Positions 44,254 through 55,846 are shown, counted from the first letter of the stretch. The stretch: DNA of 64,000 nt from Notolepis coatsorum (GCA_963971535.1 OZ020591.1:18400823-18464822); one strand, 5' to 3'. The notes: generated by a model from the letters alone, not told the origin. A program made the numbers and translations.

Positions 44254-44935
44254 TAGGGCTGGGTGATATGGAAAAAAATCATATTGCGATAACGATATGA
44301 TAATGTTATCATATTTATCGATATCGATAATTATAATTATAATAAAGTATAATTTTTTTTTTTTTTTTTTTTTAACAACATAATTTATGTATGTTTATTT
44401 TGCAGCAATTCTATGTCATTGCCGCCATCTTTAGTGTTACATCCCCTCACACTCCAGTTCTCAGGCTGCAGCTGGTTTAAAAGCGAAAGTAAATCGGCTT
44501 CTCTGCTGGCTGTGGCTCCAGGGGAGTTGAACAGTTCTGGCTCTGCTAGTTTATTTTCGATCTTTTGGCGCTTTTTTGGTGGACAAACCACCGCACATGT
44601 GCACCGTGACTCGTGACTGGAGTCTAGTTCTGCTAGCACACATAGCCTACTGTGTACAGACGGTTTCAAACTGTATTTTAAATTAGAAAGCAAACAAAAT
44701 AAATGGACAAGAGAAAAATAAATCTCAATTTGGTCAGTATTGTCATTTGGACAAGCAAAGCCATTACTTTAAGTTGCAGGCAAGAAAGACAAGTCTGTCC
44801 ACTGTCTCTGGTTTTAAAACTGCCCTGTTGCAGGTCAGAAAACGATTTTTCGATTTTTTTTTTATTTCGATATTCGATATCGATTATTAAAATATATCGC
44901 GATATTTATCGTTATCGTTATATCGCCCAGCCCTA
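44254..44935. mobile_element. hAT MITE (tagggctgggtgatat ends)
   Basis: Ends tagggctggg and cccagcccta with 8-bp duplication ttggaaac (44246-44253 and 44936-44943). A minus-strand frame of about 100 codons inside (CPPKKRQKIENKLAEPELF) might be a transposase remnant, but I could not confirm it. Confidence 0.88.
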
Positions 44936-45404
44936 TTGGAAACGCCGCGCTGTGATAACAACATTAACGAGCACTGTGATAACAACATTAACGAGACTCT
45001 CGTTGTGTCTATTCTGCTAACGTTAATGCTAACGTTACCTCTGTGTCTATTCTACAACTACAAGCTTTAACGTTACCTAGGCTCTCGTGTCTATCTGCTA
45101 ACGTTCTCGCATCTATCTGCTAACGTTAGCATTAGGTAATAACCAACAATCAAACCAAAACATTGACATCTAACTTATCTCTAGATATTTACTCAACCTC
45201 TAATGTCTAACTATGAACAAACACAACACTCTAACTTACCATCTTTAGATAATAAAGTACTCAACCTCTACTGTCTTTAACTATGAATGAACACAACACA
45301 CTAACTCATCATCTTTATATAATAAAGTACTCAATCTCTACTGTCTTTAACTATGAACAATAAAGGAATATCTTATCTTATCTTTCACTACCACACTACA
45401 GAAG

Positions 45405-45592
45405 GTTAACCTTTCACTACCACACTACAGACTGTTTAGTGAAAGGGTTAACCGTCTAGTGGTTATGAAAGGGTTAACACCTTTGTTGTGTGGCAGTGAA
45501 AGGGTTAACCTGGATTGTCACAGTGAAAGGGTTAACCACTTGGTAGTGAAAGGGTTAACCTGTATTGTCGCAGTGAAAGGGTTAAAGGAATG
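45405..45592. repeat. Cluster of 'agtgaaagggttaa' words
   Basis: At least seven copies of GAAAGGGTTAA or its reverse, most at 25-35-base spacing, in the spacer of the fold-back element. Each looks like a TTAACCCTTTC MITE end. Confidence 0.8.
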
Positions 45593-46315
45593 TTCTGCCA
45601 GCAGGAGCTGCAGCCTCAGTAAGAGACACAGGGACTGTTCTGCAGAGCTGAGTGATGTTTATGGTGGACATTTAGAATATCATATTCTTTCCTTCAGAAA
45701 TGGCTGTACAAGTAGAGGTTGAGTACTTTATTATCTAAAGATGGTAAGTTAGAGTGTTGTGTTTGTTCATAGTTAAAGACGGTAGAGGTTGAGTACTTTA
45801 TTATTATCTAAAGATGGTGAGTTAGAGTGTTGTGTTCATTTATAGTTAGACATTAGAGGTTGAGTAAATATCTAAAGATAAGTTGGATGTCAATGTTTTG
45901 GTTTGATTGTTTGTCGGTTATTACCTAACGCTAACGTTAGCAGATAGACGCGAGAACGTTAGCAGATAGACACGAGAGCCTAGGTAACGTTAAAGCTTGT
46001 AGTTGTAGAATAGACCCAATGAGAGGTAAAGTTAGCATTAACGTTAGCGTTAGCAGAATAGACACAACGAGAGTCTCGTTAATGTTGTTATCACGGCGCT
46101 CGTTAATGTTGTTATCACAGCGCGGTGTTTCCAATATTATAAATACGGAAACAGCTGTTCTGCGAGGAAGTTACGGAGAGCTGTAGAGCGTCAGAAAAGG
46201 GGCGTAATAGCGTAGGGTCACGTGGGGTCAGCGGCCAATCAGAGCAACCCGGAAACTAAACTGCGTTGTAGAAAGCATACACGCGGACTGCGTAGGGGGG
46301 GGGGGGCATTCTCCC

Positions 46316-46449
46316 TTGATTGATTGATTTATTGATAACTTTATTAACAGATTGCAGAATGGGTACAGTACAGCTCAAAACATACAATTGTTAAGGGAAT
46401 GCAGACCAGAGAAAGACTTTCGTATTGTTTACATCAGGGTCCCCCATTG
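46316..46449 (-). mobile_element. LINE-Q copy 10, 3' tail
   Basis: Antisense, (GATT)n at 46316-46332, then the family 3' UTR to 'gtcccccatt'. Confidence 0.8.
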
Positions 46450-47259
46450 AAGTCATCATTCAATTCACCTTCTGTGTGTGTGCGCGCGTTTGAAAAGATC
46501 GGATGAAGTCAGACGAGTATATTTTATTGATACTAAATGTACTGAGGGTGGACGGATAATGTTGATATTTAAACATAAAAAATACAATACATAATAAATG
46601 TATTCATGATCATCATGCAACATAAAACAATTGCAGGAACGGTTTGGGGAGAGGAGTTTTAGGTTGCGTGTTCCAAAAAAAATTACTTAAAGTTTAAAGC
46701 TCAATATATCAAAACGTGGCACTTTATAGTGAACAGGAGGTCTATTTGTATTAAAAACAATATATGTTTTCATTTAAATGTCTGCAAGAACTCAAATCTT
46801 TTTTTTCAAATTATATTTTTGTTACCTTTTTTGAGTTGATCTTTGTTACTGATTGTGTTAAATGGGCTTATGATATCATCTCATATCGATTGCAGGCACC
46901 TGCATTGTATCGTATCGTGGCAGATATCGGCAAATATCGTATCGTTGTCCAAAGAATCGGTATCGTATCGTGATGAAACTGGTGATTCCCACCCCTAGTA
47001 GAGTCCATACACCCAACACCAAATCCCATAATTCCTTACACGTAACGTGTCTGGCTGTGTGACGTCAACTTGTCAGCATGAAAATGACAGCCAAACATGG
47101 CACTGCAACTAAATAACACAAATACAATAGGCATATTTGTGACTGTTACAAATATAACACGTTTTATACTTGTGCTACAAGAATTTGGCCTGTGCTACAA
47201 AACGATCAACCTCTGTAGCACCAGTGCTATGTGCAAAAAAAGTTAACGTACAGCCCTGT
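46450..47259. other. Stretch with two hAT right ends
   Basis: 'caccagtttcatcacgat'-type sequence runs to a terminus 'ttcccacccctag' at about 46998. A second hAT-like end 'gttaacgtacagccctg' lies at 47243-47259, directly before block B. Their left ends were not found. Confidence 0.5.
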
Positions 47260-48876
47260 TATAAGACATTGATATCAGGAGCTATCTGTAGCTACTGCTA
47301 GCCGGCTAGATGACGTTAGATAATGCATCATGTATTAAATAAAGTGAACTATTTAGTTTACTGGGTCATTTCATTAAAACAGTGAGCTAACGTGAGCTAC
47401 CTAGCTAACGGAGGTATCATGCTGCCCGATCGATCGGCACGGGGCATCCCTATCATTCTTAAACTGATGCTGAAATGAAACTAAATGCTTCAGAGTGACA
47501 TGATGTTTTGAACTAGTCTCAGTGTGACGTAGTTACTAAATGGTTCAGAGTGACATGATGTGTTGAACTAGTCTCAGTGTGAGGTAGTCACTAAATGCTT
47601 CAGAGTGATATGATGTGTTGAACTAGTCTCAGTGTGACGTAGTCACTAAATGCTTCAGAGTGACATGATGTGTTGAACTAGTCTCAGTGTGAGGTAGTCA
47701 CTAAATGCTGGGTCTTGAAGCATAGAAAACGAGGCACGATGTTTTCTGCTGTGGATGATTAAAACTTCTGCCAGGTCAGAACTCCGACCACAAGACTCTG
47801 TGTAAACTCGGGGCACTGCATCATAGGGCTGGGCGATATGACCAAAAACGTTATTGCGATAAAATTATAAAATTTTCATATAACTCGATATCGATAATTA
47901 TCGTCGATGTAATGTCTGTCAAGTTTAATTAACTTCTTATGCTGCTGCGAATGTCTCGAGTCGAGTTGATGTCGTCATCAGTCCGCGCACGTTAGCAGTT
48001 AGCCGACAAGCGGAGTATCTCATGACAATGTAATAAATATGACCCTAAAATACTCTCTTCCACCCCAATATATTGAAACGACGTCCACTGTATACCCCAC
48101 ACTACTATAAACGTGGCCTCAGAATTCACGCCACACACATACTCGGCACGTAAATATATAAAACAGCGCCGTGCAAGCTAGTTATCCTAGCCAGCCTGTT
48201 GTTTCTAAGCGGTGTATTCCATGACAATGTACTAAATATGACACTAAAATACTCTCTTCCGCCACAATATATTGAAACGACGTCCACTGTATACCCCACA
48301 CTACTATAAACGTGGCCTCAGAATTCACGCCACACACATTGTTACAAAGGGTCAGATTAAACCGAATATATATATTTATTACTTGAGATACCTTGTATAA
48401 TATTTGTATATCGTCTGATATCCCTTGTATATTCTTTGTATATATACACGGAATATCCCTTTACCTAGGTACAGGCCAGACCTTAATATTCGTTCTCCTA
48501 TTGGACAGCGACCCCTAGGCGCCAACGGCCATACCCCCAATGGCAAGTTCAAAACCACCGCCAAGGCATGTCTCAACATGTCCAGGTTTGCGCAGTAATA
48601 CGAGACAGAACTGAGGTTGGCACTAGATTATTCACCTTACGTATAAATACGTCGCAGGTGGATACAGCAGTAGTCTTATCCTAAAAGTTGAGTACCTAAA
48701 CGTTGAAGCCTTCACCACGATACAACGTGCCGTGAAGTGGGCCTCTTTGCCCCTGAATAGAGCCTTGAGAACCGCGTGCGAATAGATAGCTAAAGTGTCA
48801 GAGTTTAACGCTGTATCGTCGAGTTCGACTTATTCTATTGTGAAGTAATAGTCTATTATTTATAGTGTATCGTGCG

Positions 48877-49626
48877 TGTAGTGAAGCTCTTGTGGTTAGG
48901 AAAGGTAGTCAACAACACGGGGTGTCTAGTCAGGACACGGGAGGCAGGAACGTTCTTTGATGAGTTTTATTATCAATGGTCAGACAGATGATGCACAGGC
49001 GATTTCTACTTCTATTTGTGAGTGTGTGTGTGTGTGGTTCTACATGGGGAGGAAACAAAGACATCAGCGTTACTAGTACTCATTAATCAGTCTGTTATAT
49101 ACTATACAATATACTGTTGCTACAAGTAACATAAACCTCACGAGTGGAATTACCAATGGGGATAAGCAGTGCTTTACCTATACTAGTTACAGGGATAAAC
49201 TGTGCTAAACAGATACTAGATACTATACTCAACAACATAGATTATACCCAATAGGCTAGATTATCACTATAAACATACTGGTAAATTGCTTCCTAAACAG
49301 CTGGTAGAATTATAACATTAGTATAGGCCTTAACCATATAAATCACCAACAATAACTAAGCGTCCTCATCATACACATATTTAACACTTACTTGTGATCA
49401 GGGACGCACACATGAACTGAAGGAATCTCTAAGCCCACTAGTATATATGGATGCTGGCTATCGACAGACATGTCTAGACATGTCTGAGGCATCCTGCTGC
49501 AGAACAGCAGAGCAGCCCCCCACAGCCTTTATGTCTGACTGAGAGGCGTCCCGCTGCAGAGCAGCAGAACAGCAGCACAGCACCCCACAGTCCTTATGTC
49601 TGCCCAGTCCTTGGGCCTTTTGTACA
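48877..49626 (-). repeat. 3' LTR of the BEL/Pao element
   Basis: 750 bp, tgtagtgaag...ttgtaca. Contains a minus-strand aataaa near 48968. It differs from the other LTR by an extra 10-bp unit ('tagacatgtc' at about 49470) and two bases in a GT run. Confidence 0.93.
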
Positions 49627-49650
49627 GCCGCCCCCTAATCCACGGTGTGG
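49627..49650 (-). other. Polypurine tract of the BEL/Pao element
   Basis: The minus strand reads ggattagggggcggc immediately before the 3' LTR; it primes plus-strand synthesis in LTR elements. Confidence 0.75.
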
Positions 49651-49668
49651 ATTAGTTCATGGAAAGGC

Positions 49669-52600
49669 TCAACTGTCTTCCGGAGTCGTTGTCGGGGCGT
49701 CCTCTGGGATGGCTGGTAACTCAATAAGCTTGGCCACTGGTCTGGTGTAGGTCCTATCGTCCACCTGCACCTCTGCAGACCGCACCTTCCCGTCGGCACT
49801 CCTGATGGTCTTCGTGACCCGTCCTACAGGCCACAGTGCTCTAGGTAGCCTCTGGTCAATCACCATCACCACCGTGCCGACAGTGAGGTTCTCTGTGTCC
49901 TTCACCCATTTCTGCCTGGACTGCAAGGAGGGTAGGTAGTTATGCAGGAAGTGGGTCCAGAACTGGTCGGCTAACACCTGACTGTGTCGCCATCTTCTCC
50001 GGCTGAGGATTTCGGATTCAGGGTACACCACTGGAGGGAGTGAGGAGTCGGGCCGCCCCATGAGGAGGTAGTTGGGGGTCACCGCGTCCACGTCGGCTAC
50101 ATCTGTCGACACATATCCCAGCGGCTTGGAGTTGAGGATTCCTTCTACCTCAGTCAGTACTGTCCGCAGGACTTCTTCGGTCACTGTCTGTGCTCCAAGA
50201 GAAACGTAGAGTGCAGCCTTGATGGACTTGACTTCCCGCTCCCAGGCCCCGCCAAAGTGGGGTGCATTTGGGGGGTTGAACTGGAAGCGGATCTGGCGCT
50301 TTGCCAGTTGGGTCTGCAGCTCTTTACCCATGTTCTGGAAACTTGCTCTGAGCTCCGATTCTCCTCCACGGAAGTTGGTCCCACGGTCGGAGAGGAGTTC
50401 GAAGGGGTTTCCTCGTCGTGCCACAAACCTTCTGAGCGACATAAGGAATGAGTCGGTATCCATGTTGTGTAGCACGTCTAGGTGGACACACCTAGTGGTC
50501 ATACACTTGAAAACTATTCCCCATCTTTTCTCAGTACCCCGACCTCGCTTGACCTGAAACGGGCCGAAGCAATCCACTCCTGTTGAGTAGAATGGAGGCT
50601 TCATGAGGCGGAGACGGCATGGGGGCAGATCTGCCATCTTGGGAATAGACGGCTTTGCCCTCCACTTTTGGCACTCCGGGCATAATCGCTGATGGCGGCG
50701 CACTGCTTCACGCCCTCTGAGGATCCAGAACTTGCGCCGGAGTTCAGCAAAGACCCTCTCGGCTCCAGGATGGAGTAGCTTGTTGTCGTACTGTCGTATG
50801 ATGAGCTTAGTGACAGGATGCTTGGGTTCTAGCAGGATCGGGTGCACAGTGTCTTCCTCCAGGCTGGTGGAACGGCGCAACCTACCGCCTACGCGGATAA
50901 GGCCTTTAGGTACATCGTACTCTGGGGCAAGTGCCAGGAGCCTACTGTTTGGTGGAATCACTTTCCCGGTTTGTAGGCACTTGATTTCTTCTGAGAAGCT
51001 ATCACCTTGTGCTCTCTGAAGGATTCTGAGTTCTGCCTCGGCATAGTCGTCCGCACTGGGGGCACTTGACGGAGACGCCGCCCCGTGCAGTGATCTACTT
51101 GTGGCCTCAAGGAGGTCTTCGAAGGTGGAATGGTCTTCTGTGGTTGGGGTCTTTGGAGCTGAAAGGGTTGAAGTGAGGCCACAGAACACAGGCTTCCTTG
51201 TCTCCGTCTCATCCAGAGCTTCTGTGACCGAGGGTCTGAGTGGCCAACCGGTGCGTGGTCGTTGGAGGAAGGCGGGACCATGACTAAACTGATTTGGCTT
51301 GGCTAGGTCAGACACTGTCATTCCTCTGGTGATAGTGTCTGCTGGGTTATTCTTTGTGTCCACGTACCTCCATGACCGGTGGTCGGTCAGTTCTTGTATC
51401 TCAGATACGCGGGTCCCGACGAACACCTTGTATCGGCATGACTCGGACTGTATCCAGGTAAGCACTGTGGTGGAGTCGGACCACAACACCGCCTCTTTCA
51501 ACTTAAGAGTGAGCTCTCTCTGGATCAGTTGGGCAAGTTGGGCTCCTGTCAGAGCGGCACAAAGCTCGAGGCGGGGTATTGACTGTTGTTTTTTCGGTGC
51601 TACTCTAGAGCGAGCTAGCATGAAGGATACGTGGACCTGGCCTTGGAGGTCTTCGCCACGCAGGTAGGCGACTGACCCATAGGCGGACTCGGAAGCATCA
51701 CAGAAGACGTGGAGCTCGAGGGTGAGCGCACTTACGTCGACGTCTGGTGGGAAGTAGCACCGGGAGAGGCTGACTGTTGGGAGCTGTGGGAGCTCTTCTT
51801 CCCATGTGGTCCAGGCTTGCAGGATATCGGCCGGTAAGTGTGGGTCATCCCAGTCGCGGTCTTTGGCCCATAGTTTCTGGACCAAGACTTTGGCCCTTGT
51901 GGTGAAGGGCACGATGCGACCTAGGGGGTCATACTGGCTTGCTAGTATCTTGTAGATGTTTCTCATAGTCGTCTGGCTTGGGGAGACCGGGCGATGTTTG
52001 TAGTGGAGCGTGTCCTCCATGAAGTGCCAACTGAGTCCTAGTGTCATTTCTTGAGCTTCCCCGTGGGTCTGGGAGACCCATCTCTCACTGCTATCTGCCT
52101 TGGCCTCTTTGGGCAGGTTGCCGATCACCTCTGGCTGGTTGCTGGCCCACTGGCGGATCTCGAAGCCGCCTGTGGCTAGGAGGGCTCTCAGCTTGTTCAC
52201 GAGGCTGCTTGCCTCTTCTTTGGTGGGCAGACTCTGCAGACAGTTATCCACATAGAAACACTGTTCTACACTGTGGCGAACATCCTCTTGGCTAGACTCG
52301 ATGACGTGTTTCTGGAGGGCAAAGGTTGCACAGCAGGGGCTGCATGTTGTCCCGAAGGGCAGGACCTCCCACTGGTACACTGATGGAGGTTCGTCTGTCT
52401 TTAGGTTCCTCCAGAGGAACCTCAGTAGGGGCTTGTCTCTGTCCAACAGGCGAACCTGATGGAACATTCCCTTGATGTCCCCACTTATGGCGACTCGATG
52501 CTCTCTGAATCGCAGGAGGACTCCAAGGAGTGAGGGTCCCAGTGTTGGGCCTGGAAGGAGGTAGTTGTTCAGGTTCTGCCCGCCGTACTGGAAACTGCAG

Positions 52601-54024
52601 TTGAAGACAATCCGGTCTTTGCCGTTGTGCCTGACCATGTGATGGGGCAGGAACCATGACTCTTCAGATGCGTCGGCCTGGCTGGGGTTAATCTTGGTGA
52701 TGTACCCAGCTATCTCTAGCTTATTGATCTCCTCTTGGTAGGTAGATGCACGCTGTGGATCTTGAGTTAGCCTCTTCTCTGTGTTCCGCAGGTTCTTCAT
52801 TACAACTTCCTTTGAAACTTGCAGCTTGGGCATGGTTTGGACTCGCAGGAGGGGGGTGGCATACCGCTGCACTCCGTTGACCTCTACACGGGTGGTCTCG
52901 GCCTCCAACAGCTCCGCTGAGTACTTGTCCTGTTTGGATCTGTTCACTAACCTCTCGCTCTTGAAAGGCAGTGTATCCAGCTGCCACAGCCGTTCGACTT
53001 GGCTGAATAGCTCGGCAGCCGGGGAGGGAGCAGCAGTGAAGAAGCACTGGGTGGTCTGAAGCTGTTGCTGCATGTACTTTGCTGGGCCTTGGAGTGTCCA
53101 GCCGAGGTTAGTCTTGACTGCCGCAGGGCCACCGTGGGGGCCCAGATGCACCGGCTCGATCGGTACAATCAGGTTGGCGTGATCAGATCCAATCAGGAGG
53201 GTTGGCTGAGCTCCGTCGATTGGTGGAATCACCAAGCCTCGCAGATGGCGATACTTCTCCTGGAGCTGGGTGACTGGGTAGCTGTACTGAGACAGACCTA
53301 GCTGTTCACCGGTGAAGGCACCTTGAATAGGGAACCTTTTCCTTGGTTCGGATACTGGGGCAATGGCGAAGGAGACACGTGAGCCTGACAGGGTCTTGAC
53401 GTCTTGGCGGATAGTGCGAAGGGTCAAGTCTTCCGCTTGACCCTGTATTCCCAGGTGGCGTGCTGCTGAAGCGAGCAGGATGGTTCTCTCTGAGCCATCA
53501 TCCAGCACTGCGTAGGTGTTGAAGACTCTGTCCATGTAGTGCAGGTTGACTCTGACGATCTTCAGGAGCACTCGGTTGTATCCGTTTGGCTGATCCAGGT
53601 AGTGAGTCTCTGCTGTTGAGGTGATGGTGGGCTCGTTCCCACTCCTCTGGTTAACCTCATGCAGGACGGAGAGGTGTTTGGACTTACAGAGTCGACACGG
53701 CTTCTTCAGGTCGCAGGCAGAGGCTAGGTGAGGACGACCGCATCTCCAACACCTTCTCTTGGCTTTGATCCAGTCCACTATCTCCCCTCTGGTCAGCTTA
53801 GCGAAGCGTTCGCATTGGCTGAGGTAGTGTTCTGACTCGCAGTAGGGGCAGTATATCCTTCCCTTCCCTTGGGTCTGGACAGGTTGATATACCTTGGAGG
53901 GCCTTTCGGGTGGAGGATCTTGGGGGTTGTCTGTACCATGCATCACCGTAGTGACCTTTATCTTGGTGCTGATACTTGGGGTCTCTCCTGTCATTCTCAC
54001 TGTGAGCATGAAGGGAGGGCTCAA
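49669..54024 (-). CDS. BEL/Pao Pol polyprotein (knuckles, protease, RT, RNase H, integrase)
   Basis: 1451 codons without a stop. The order is: CCHC-like knuckles (CPYCESEHYLSQC near residue 59, CWRCGRPHLASAC near 92); aspartic protease motif LDDGSERT near 175; RT with the BEL-type active site YVDN near 590; RNase H-like region with FCDASESAYG; zinc-binding integrase region ending CPECQKW; integrase core with GVDCFGPF near 1148, LSDRGTNF near 1212 and GGAWEREVKS near 1257 (DDE triad positions); C-terminal DUF5641-like tail. The ATG at 54024 is likely not the true start: related elements read through from gag, and here the upstream gag codons (to about 54000) are in another frame. Confidence 0.93.
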   Translation of the reverse strand: MSPPFMLTVRMTGETPSISTKIKVTTVMHGTDNPQDPPPERPSKVYQPVQTQGKGRIYCPYCESEHYLSQCERFAKLTRGEIVDWIKAKRRCWRCGRPHLASACDLKKPCRLCKSKHLSVLHEVNQRSGNEPTITSTAETHYLDQPNGYNRVLLKIVRVNLHYMDRVFNTYAVLDDGSERTILLASAARHLGIQGQAEDLTLRTIRQDVKTLSGSRVSFAIAPVSEPRKRFPIQGAFTGEQLGLSQYSYPVTQLQEKYRHLRGLVIPPIDGAQPTLLIGSDHANLIVPIEPVHLGPHGGPAAVKTNLGWTLQGPAKYMQQQLQTTQCFFTAAPSPAAELFSQVERLWQLDTLPFKSERLVNRSKQDKYSAELLEAETTRVEVNGVQRYATPLLRVQTMPKLQVSKEVVMKNLRNTEKRLTQDPQRASTYQEEINKLEIAGYITKINPSQADASEESWFLPHHMVRHNGKDRIVFNCSFQYGGQNLNNYLLPGPTLGPSLLGVLLRFREHRVAISGDIKGMFHQVRLLDRDKPLLRFLWRNLKTDEPPSVYQWEVLPFGTTCSPCCATFALQKHVIESSQEDVRHSVEQCFYVDNCLQSLPTKEEASSLVNKLRALLATGGFEIRQWASNQPEVIGNLPKEAKADSSERWVSQTHGEAQEMTLGLSWHFMEDTLHYKHRPVSPSQTTMRNIYKILASQYDPLGRIVPFTTRAKVLVQKLWAKDRDWDDPHLPADILQAWTTWEEELPQLPTVSLSRCYFPPDVDVSALTLELHVFCDASESAYGSVAYLRGEDLQGQVHVSFMLARSRVAPKKQQSIPRLELCAALTGAQLAQLIQRELTLKLKEAVLWSDSTTVLTWIQSESCRYKVFVGTRVSEIQELTDHRSWRYVDTKNNPADTITRGMTVSDLAKPNQFSHGPAFLQRPRTGWPLRPSVTEALDETETRKPVFCGLTSTLSAPKTPTTEDHSTFEDLLEATSRSLHGAASPSSAPSADDYAEAELRILQRAQGDSFSEEIKCLQTGKVIPPNSRLLALAPEYDVPKGLIRVGGRLRRSTSLEEDTVHPILLEPKHPVTKLIIRQYDNKLLHPGAERVFAELRRKFWILRGREAVRRHQRLCPECQKWRAKPSIPKMADLPPCRLRLMKPPFYSTGVDCFGPFQVKRGRGTEKRWGIVFKCMTTRCVHLDVLHNMDTDSFLMSLRRFVARRGNPFELLSDRGTNFRGGESELRASFQNMGKELQTQLAKRQIRFQFNPPNAPHFGGAWEREVKSIKAALYVSLGAQTVTEEVLRTVLTEVEGILNSKPLGYVSTDVADVDAVTPNYLLMGRPDSSLPPVVYPESEILSRRRWRHSQVLADQFWTHFLHNYLPSLQSRQKWVKDTENLTVGTVVMVIDQRLPRALWPVGRVTKTIRSADGKVRSAEVQVDDRTYTRPVAKLIELPAIPEDAPTTTPEDS

Positions 54025-54162
54025 TGTCCAGGCATCTGACTTCTACCCTCAGCCACTCTGCGAAGTCGGTGAGGGACAGCTTTGTCTTGTCTGGGTTCTC
54101 CCTGTACTGTTGACGACGGAACCTCTCTTGTTGGTGTTTGGGAAGCCTGTTGAGGAGGCTGG
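54000..54162 (-). pseudogene. BEL/Pao gag 3' segment between LINE insertion and pol
   Basis: Codons LPKHQQERFRRQQYREN and LTDFAEWLRVEVRCLDIE continue gag. They stand in a different frame from pol, which overlaps below 54024. Either a one-base indel or a frameshift signal separates gag and pol; the single copy cannot decide. Confidence 0.75.
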
Positions 54163-54284
54163 TGTAAACAAGACGAAAGTCTTTCTCTGGTCTGCATCCC
54201 CTTAACAATTGTATGTATTGAGATGTACTGTACTGTACCCATTCTGCAATCTGTTAATAAACTTTTCAATCAATCAATCAATCA
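54163..54284 (+). mobile_element. LINE-Q copy 11, tail inserted in BEL/Pao gag
   Basis: A 120-bp 3' UTR with (CAAT)n tail, opposite in strand to gag. It separates the gag codons NVKRL from SLLNRLPKH and introduces a stop. Confidence 0.9.
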
Positions 54285-55835
54285 AAGGCGCTTCACGTTT
54301 GAGCCACAATGGAGTTCCTCGTGACCTTCGCCTTGAAGGGACCTCAGCATCCCGACCAGCGACTGCACTCTGATGGCGAATTCGTCGAGGGCTCTATCGT
54401 CTCGAATGGGTGGTAAGCGTTCCATGTCCTCTATCTCCTTCAGAGCGAACTGGTATGGGCGTCCGTATCGCTCGTCCAGTGCCCTCAGAGCTTCAGAGTA
54501 GGGCATACTTGACTCTGCGTAAGCCAGCACCAGGCGGTGGGCACGCGGCACCTTTATATGCTTCAGCAGAATGGCATACTTGTAGTGCTCGGAATGGGAA
54601 GGATTGAGGAGTGTACTGAGGGAAAGGCGTAGTTCCACGTATTGGGCTCTATCCTCCTTGTTAAAGTCCGGGAATGTTGGACCTTCTATATTGGGGGGTG
54701 CATGCTGGTATACTGTGGAGGGATATGGTGTCGCTATGACTGGGTTCCCTTGGTAGGCGAGGTAGGGCACATACGGAGGTTGGTGTGCTGACTGGTGTGC
54801 AGACTGAGGCAGGTGCTGATGCATGGGTTGCTGCATGACCTGAGGTGTCGCCCAGGTTGGTGGCGGGTAACTCTGCTGAGGCTCATTCCTTTCCTCGTAC
54901 TTGCGGCTAGGCGGAGCCACATTGGATGTGCTTCGTGGGTTCGGGTAGGAGGTCGGTGGCCAGTATGAGGGTCCGCTTCTTGCCAGGCCCTCTGATTGCG
55001 GCGGGTTCTGGGTTGGCCTATTGGGCTGGCTGGGCTGACGAGGGGAGCCTTGGTTATGTTGGTTCTCCTGCTTGCAAGCCTGAAGGCCGTGGGGTACTTC
55101 GATTGCACGTTGGAGGGGGTGAGTGGCTCGGCTGAGAGGTGGGGGAAGTGTCCACTCTGGCTCATGGATACTCAAATCTTCTAGCTGGGCGGTTAGTTCT
55201 GCAGCCATACTTAGGTGATCCTCGTCTGGGGAATAGTGAGGTGCACGGGCAGGGGAGAACTGCGGTTTGCCTACTCTTTCTGGGTGGAGTTGGCGGACTG
55301 GAGTCTGTTGCCGTGATGACCTCCTTGACGACTGAGCTGAGGGTCGGGAGGAATGGTGCTGCAGAACAAGCTCCACTGCAGCTATACTTGGGTGATCCTC
55401 GGCTGGGGAGTAGTGAGGTGCACGGGCAGGGGAGACCTGCGTTTCACCTACTCTTTCTGGGTGGAGTTGGCGAACTGGAGTCTGATGCCGTGATGACCTC
55501 CTTGATGACTGAGCTGAGGATCGGGAGGAATGGTGCTGCAGAACAAGCTCCAAAAGCTCTGTTTGCTTCTGAGCCGTCTCACTCTGTTGCCGCGCAGTCT
55601 CCAGAACTTGGTGCATTATTGTTTCGTGCACATTCTGCATTGGTGGCATGGGGGATGTGCCTCTAGCGGGACTGGGCTGTGCTTTATCCTCTTCATGCCT
55701 GCGCAGCTGCTCTGTGTCACGCTGGCGTGTACTGTCCACTAGGTAATCGTCTAGCCATCTCGGGCGCTGCACGGTGCGTCTGGGGCGCACGGATGGTGAA
55801 GCGGGGAGGCTCATCCCTCCTTGACTGGTTGCCAT
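54285..55835 (-). CDS. BEL/Pao Gag, interrupted at its C-terminus
   Basis: About 517 codons from ATG at 55835. The start MATSQGGMSLPASPSVRPRR is followed by a Gln/Ser/Pro-rich linker with an exact-looking duplication of about 60 residues (ELVLQHHSSR...SSAQSSRRSSR..., residues near 98 and 157). Then comes a DUF1759-type core near residue 395 (GPTFPDFNKEDRAQYVELRL, YGRPYQFALKEIEDMERLPP). The chain runs into the LINE-Q tail. No start other than this ATG is plausible, because the primer-binding site lies 12 bases upstream. Confidence 0.88.
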
Positions 55836-55846
55836 ATCGTTGACTC

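Larger units (their letters stand above)
44062..46284. mobile_element. Second fold-back element, arms related to 2813-3890
   Basis: Outer ends gcgtgtatgctttctacaac (left) and its inverse at 46265-46284. Then follow 'gtttccgggttgctctgatt' on both sides and mirrored 'aacgttagc'-rich arms up to about 45480 and from 45715. The flanks share ggactg (44053-44058 and 46285-46290), a degraded match to a 9-bp duplication. The left arm alone contains a hAT MITE. Arms share their ends with the element at 2813, so the two form one family. Confidence 0.65.

Noticed and set aside
50181..55742. Many frames opposite gag and pol (for example 55139-55666 +)
   Set aside because: Shadows of the BEL/Pao genes in Gln/Ser/Pro-rich sequence, with no domain.
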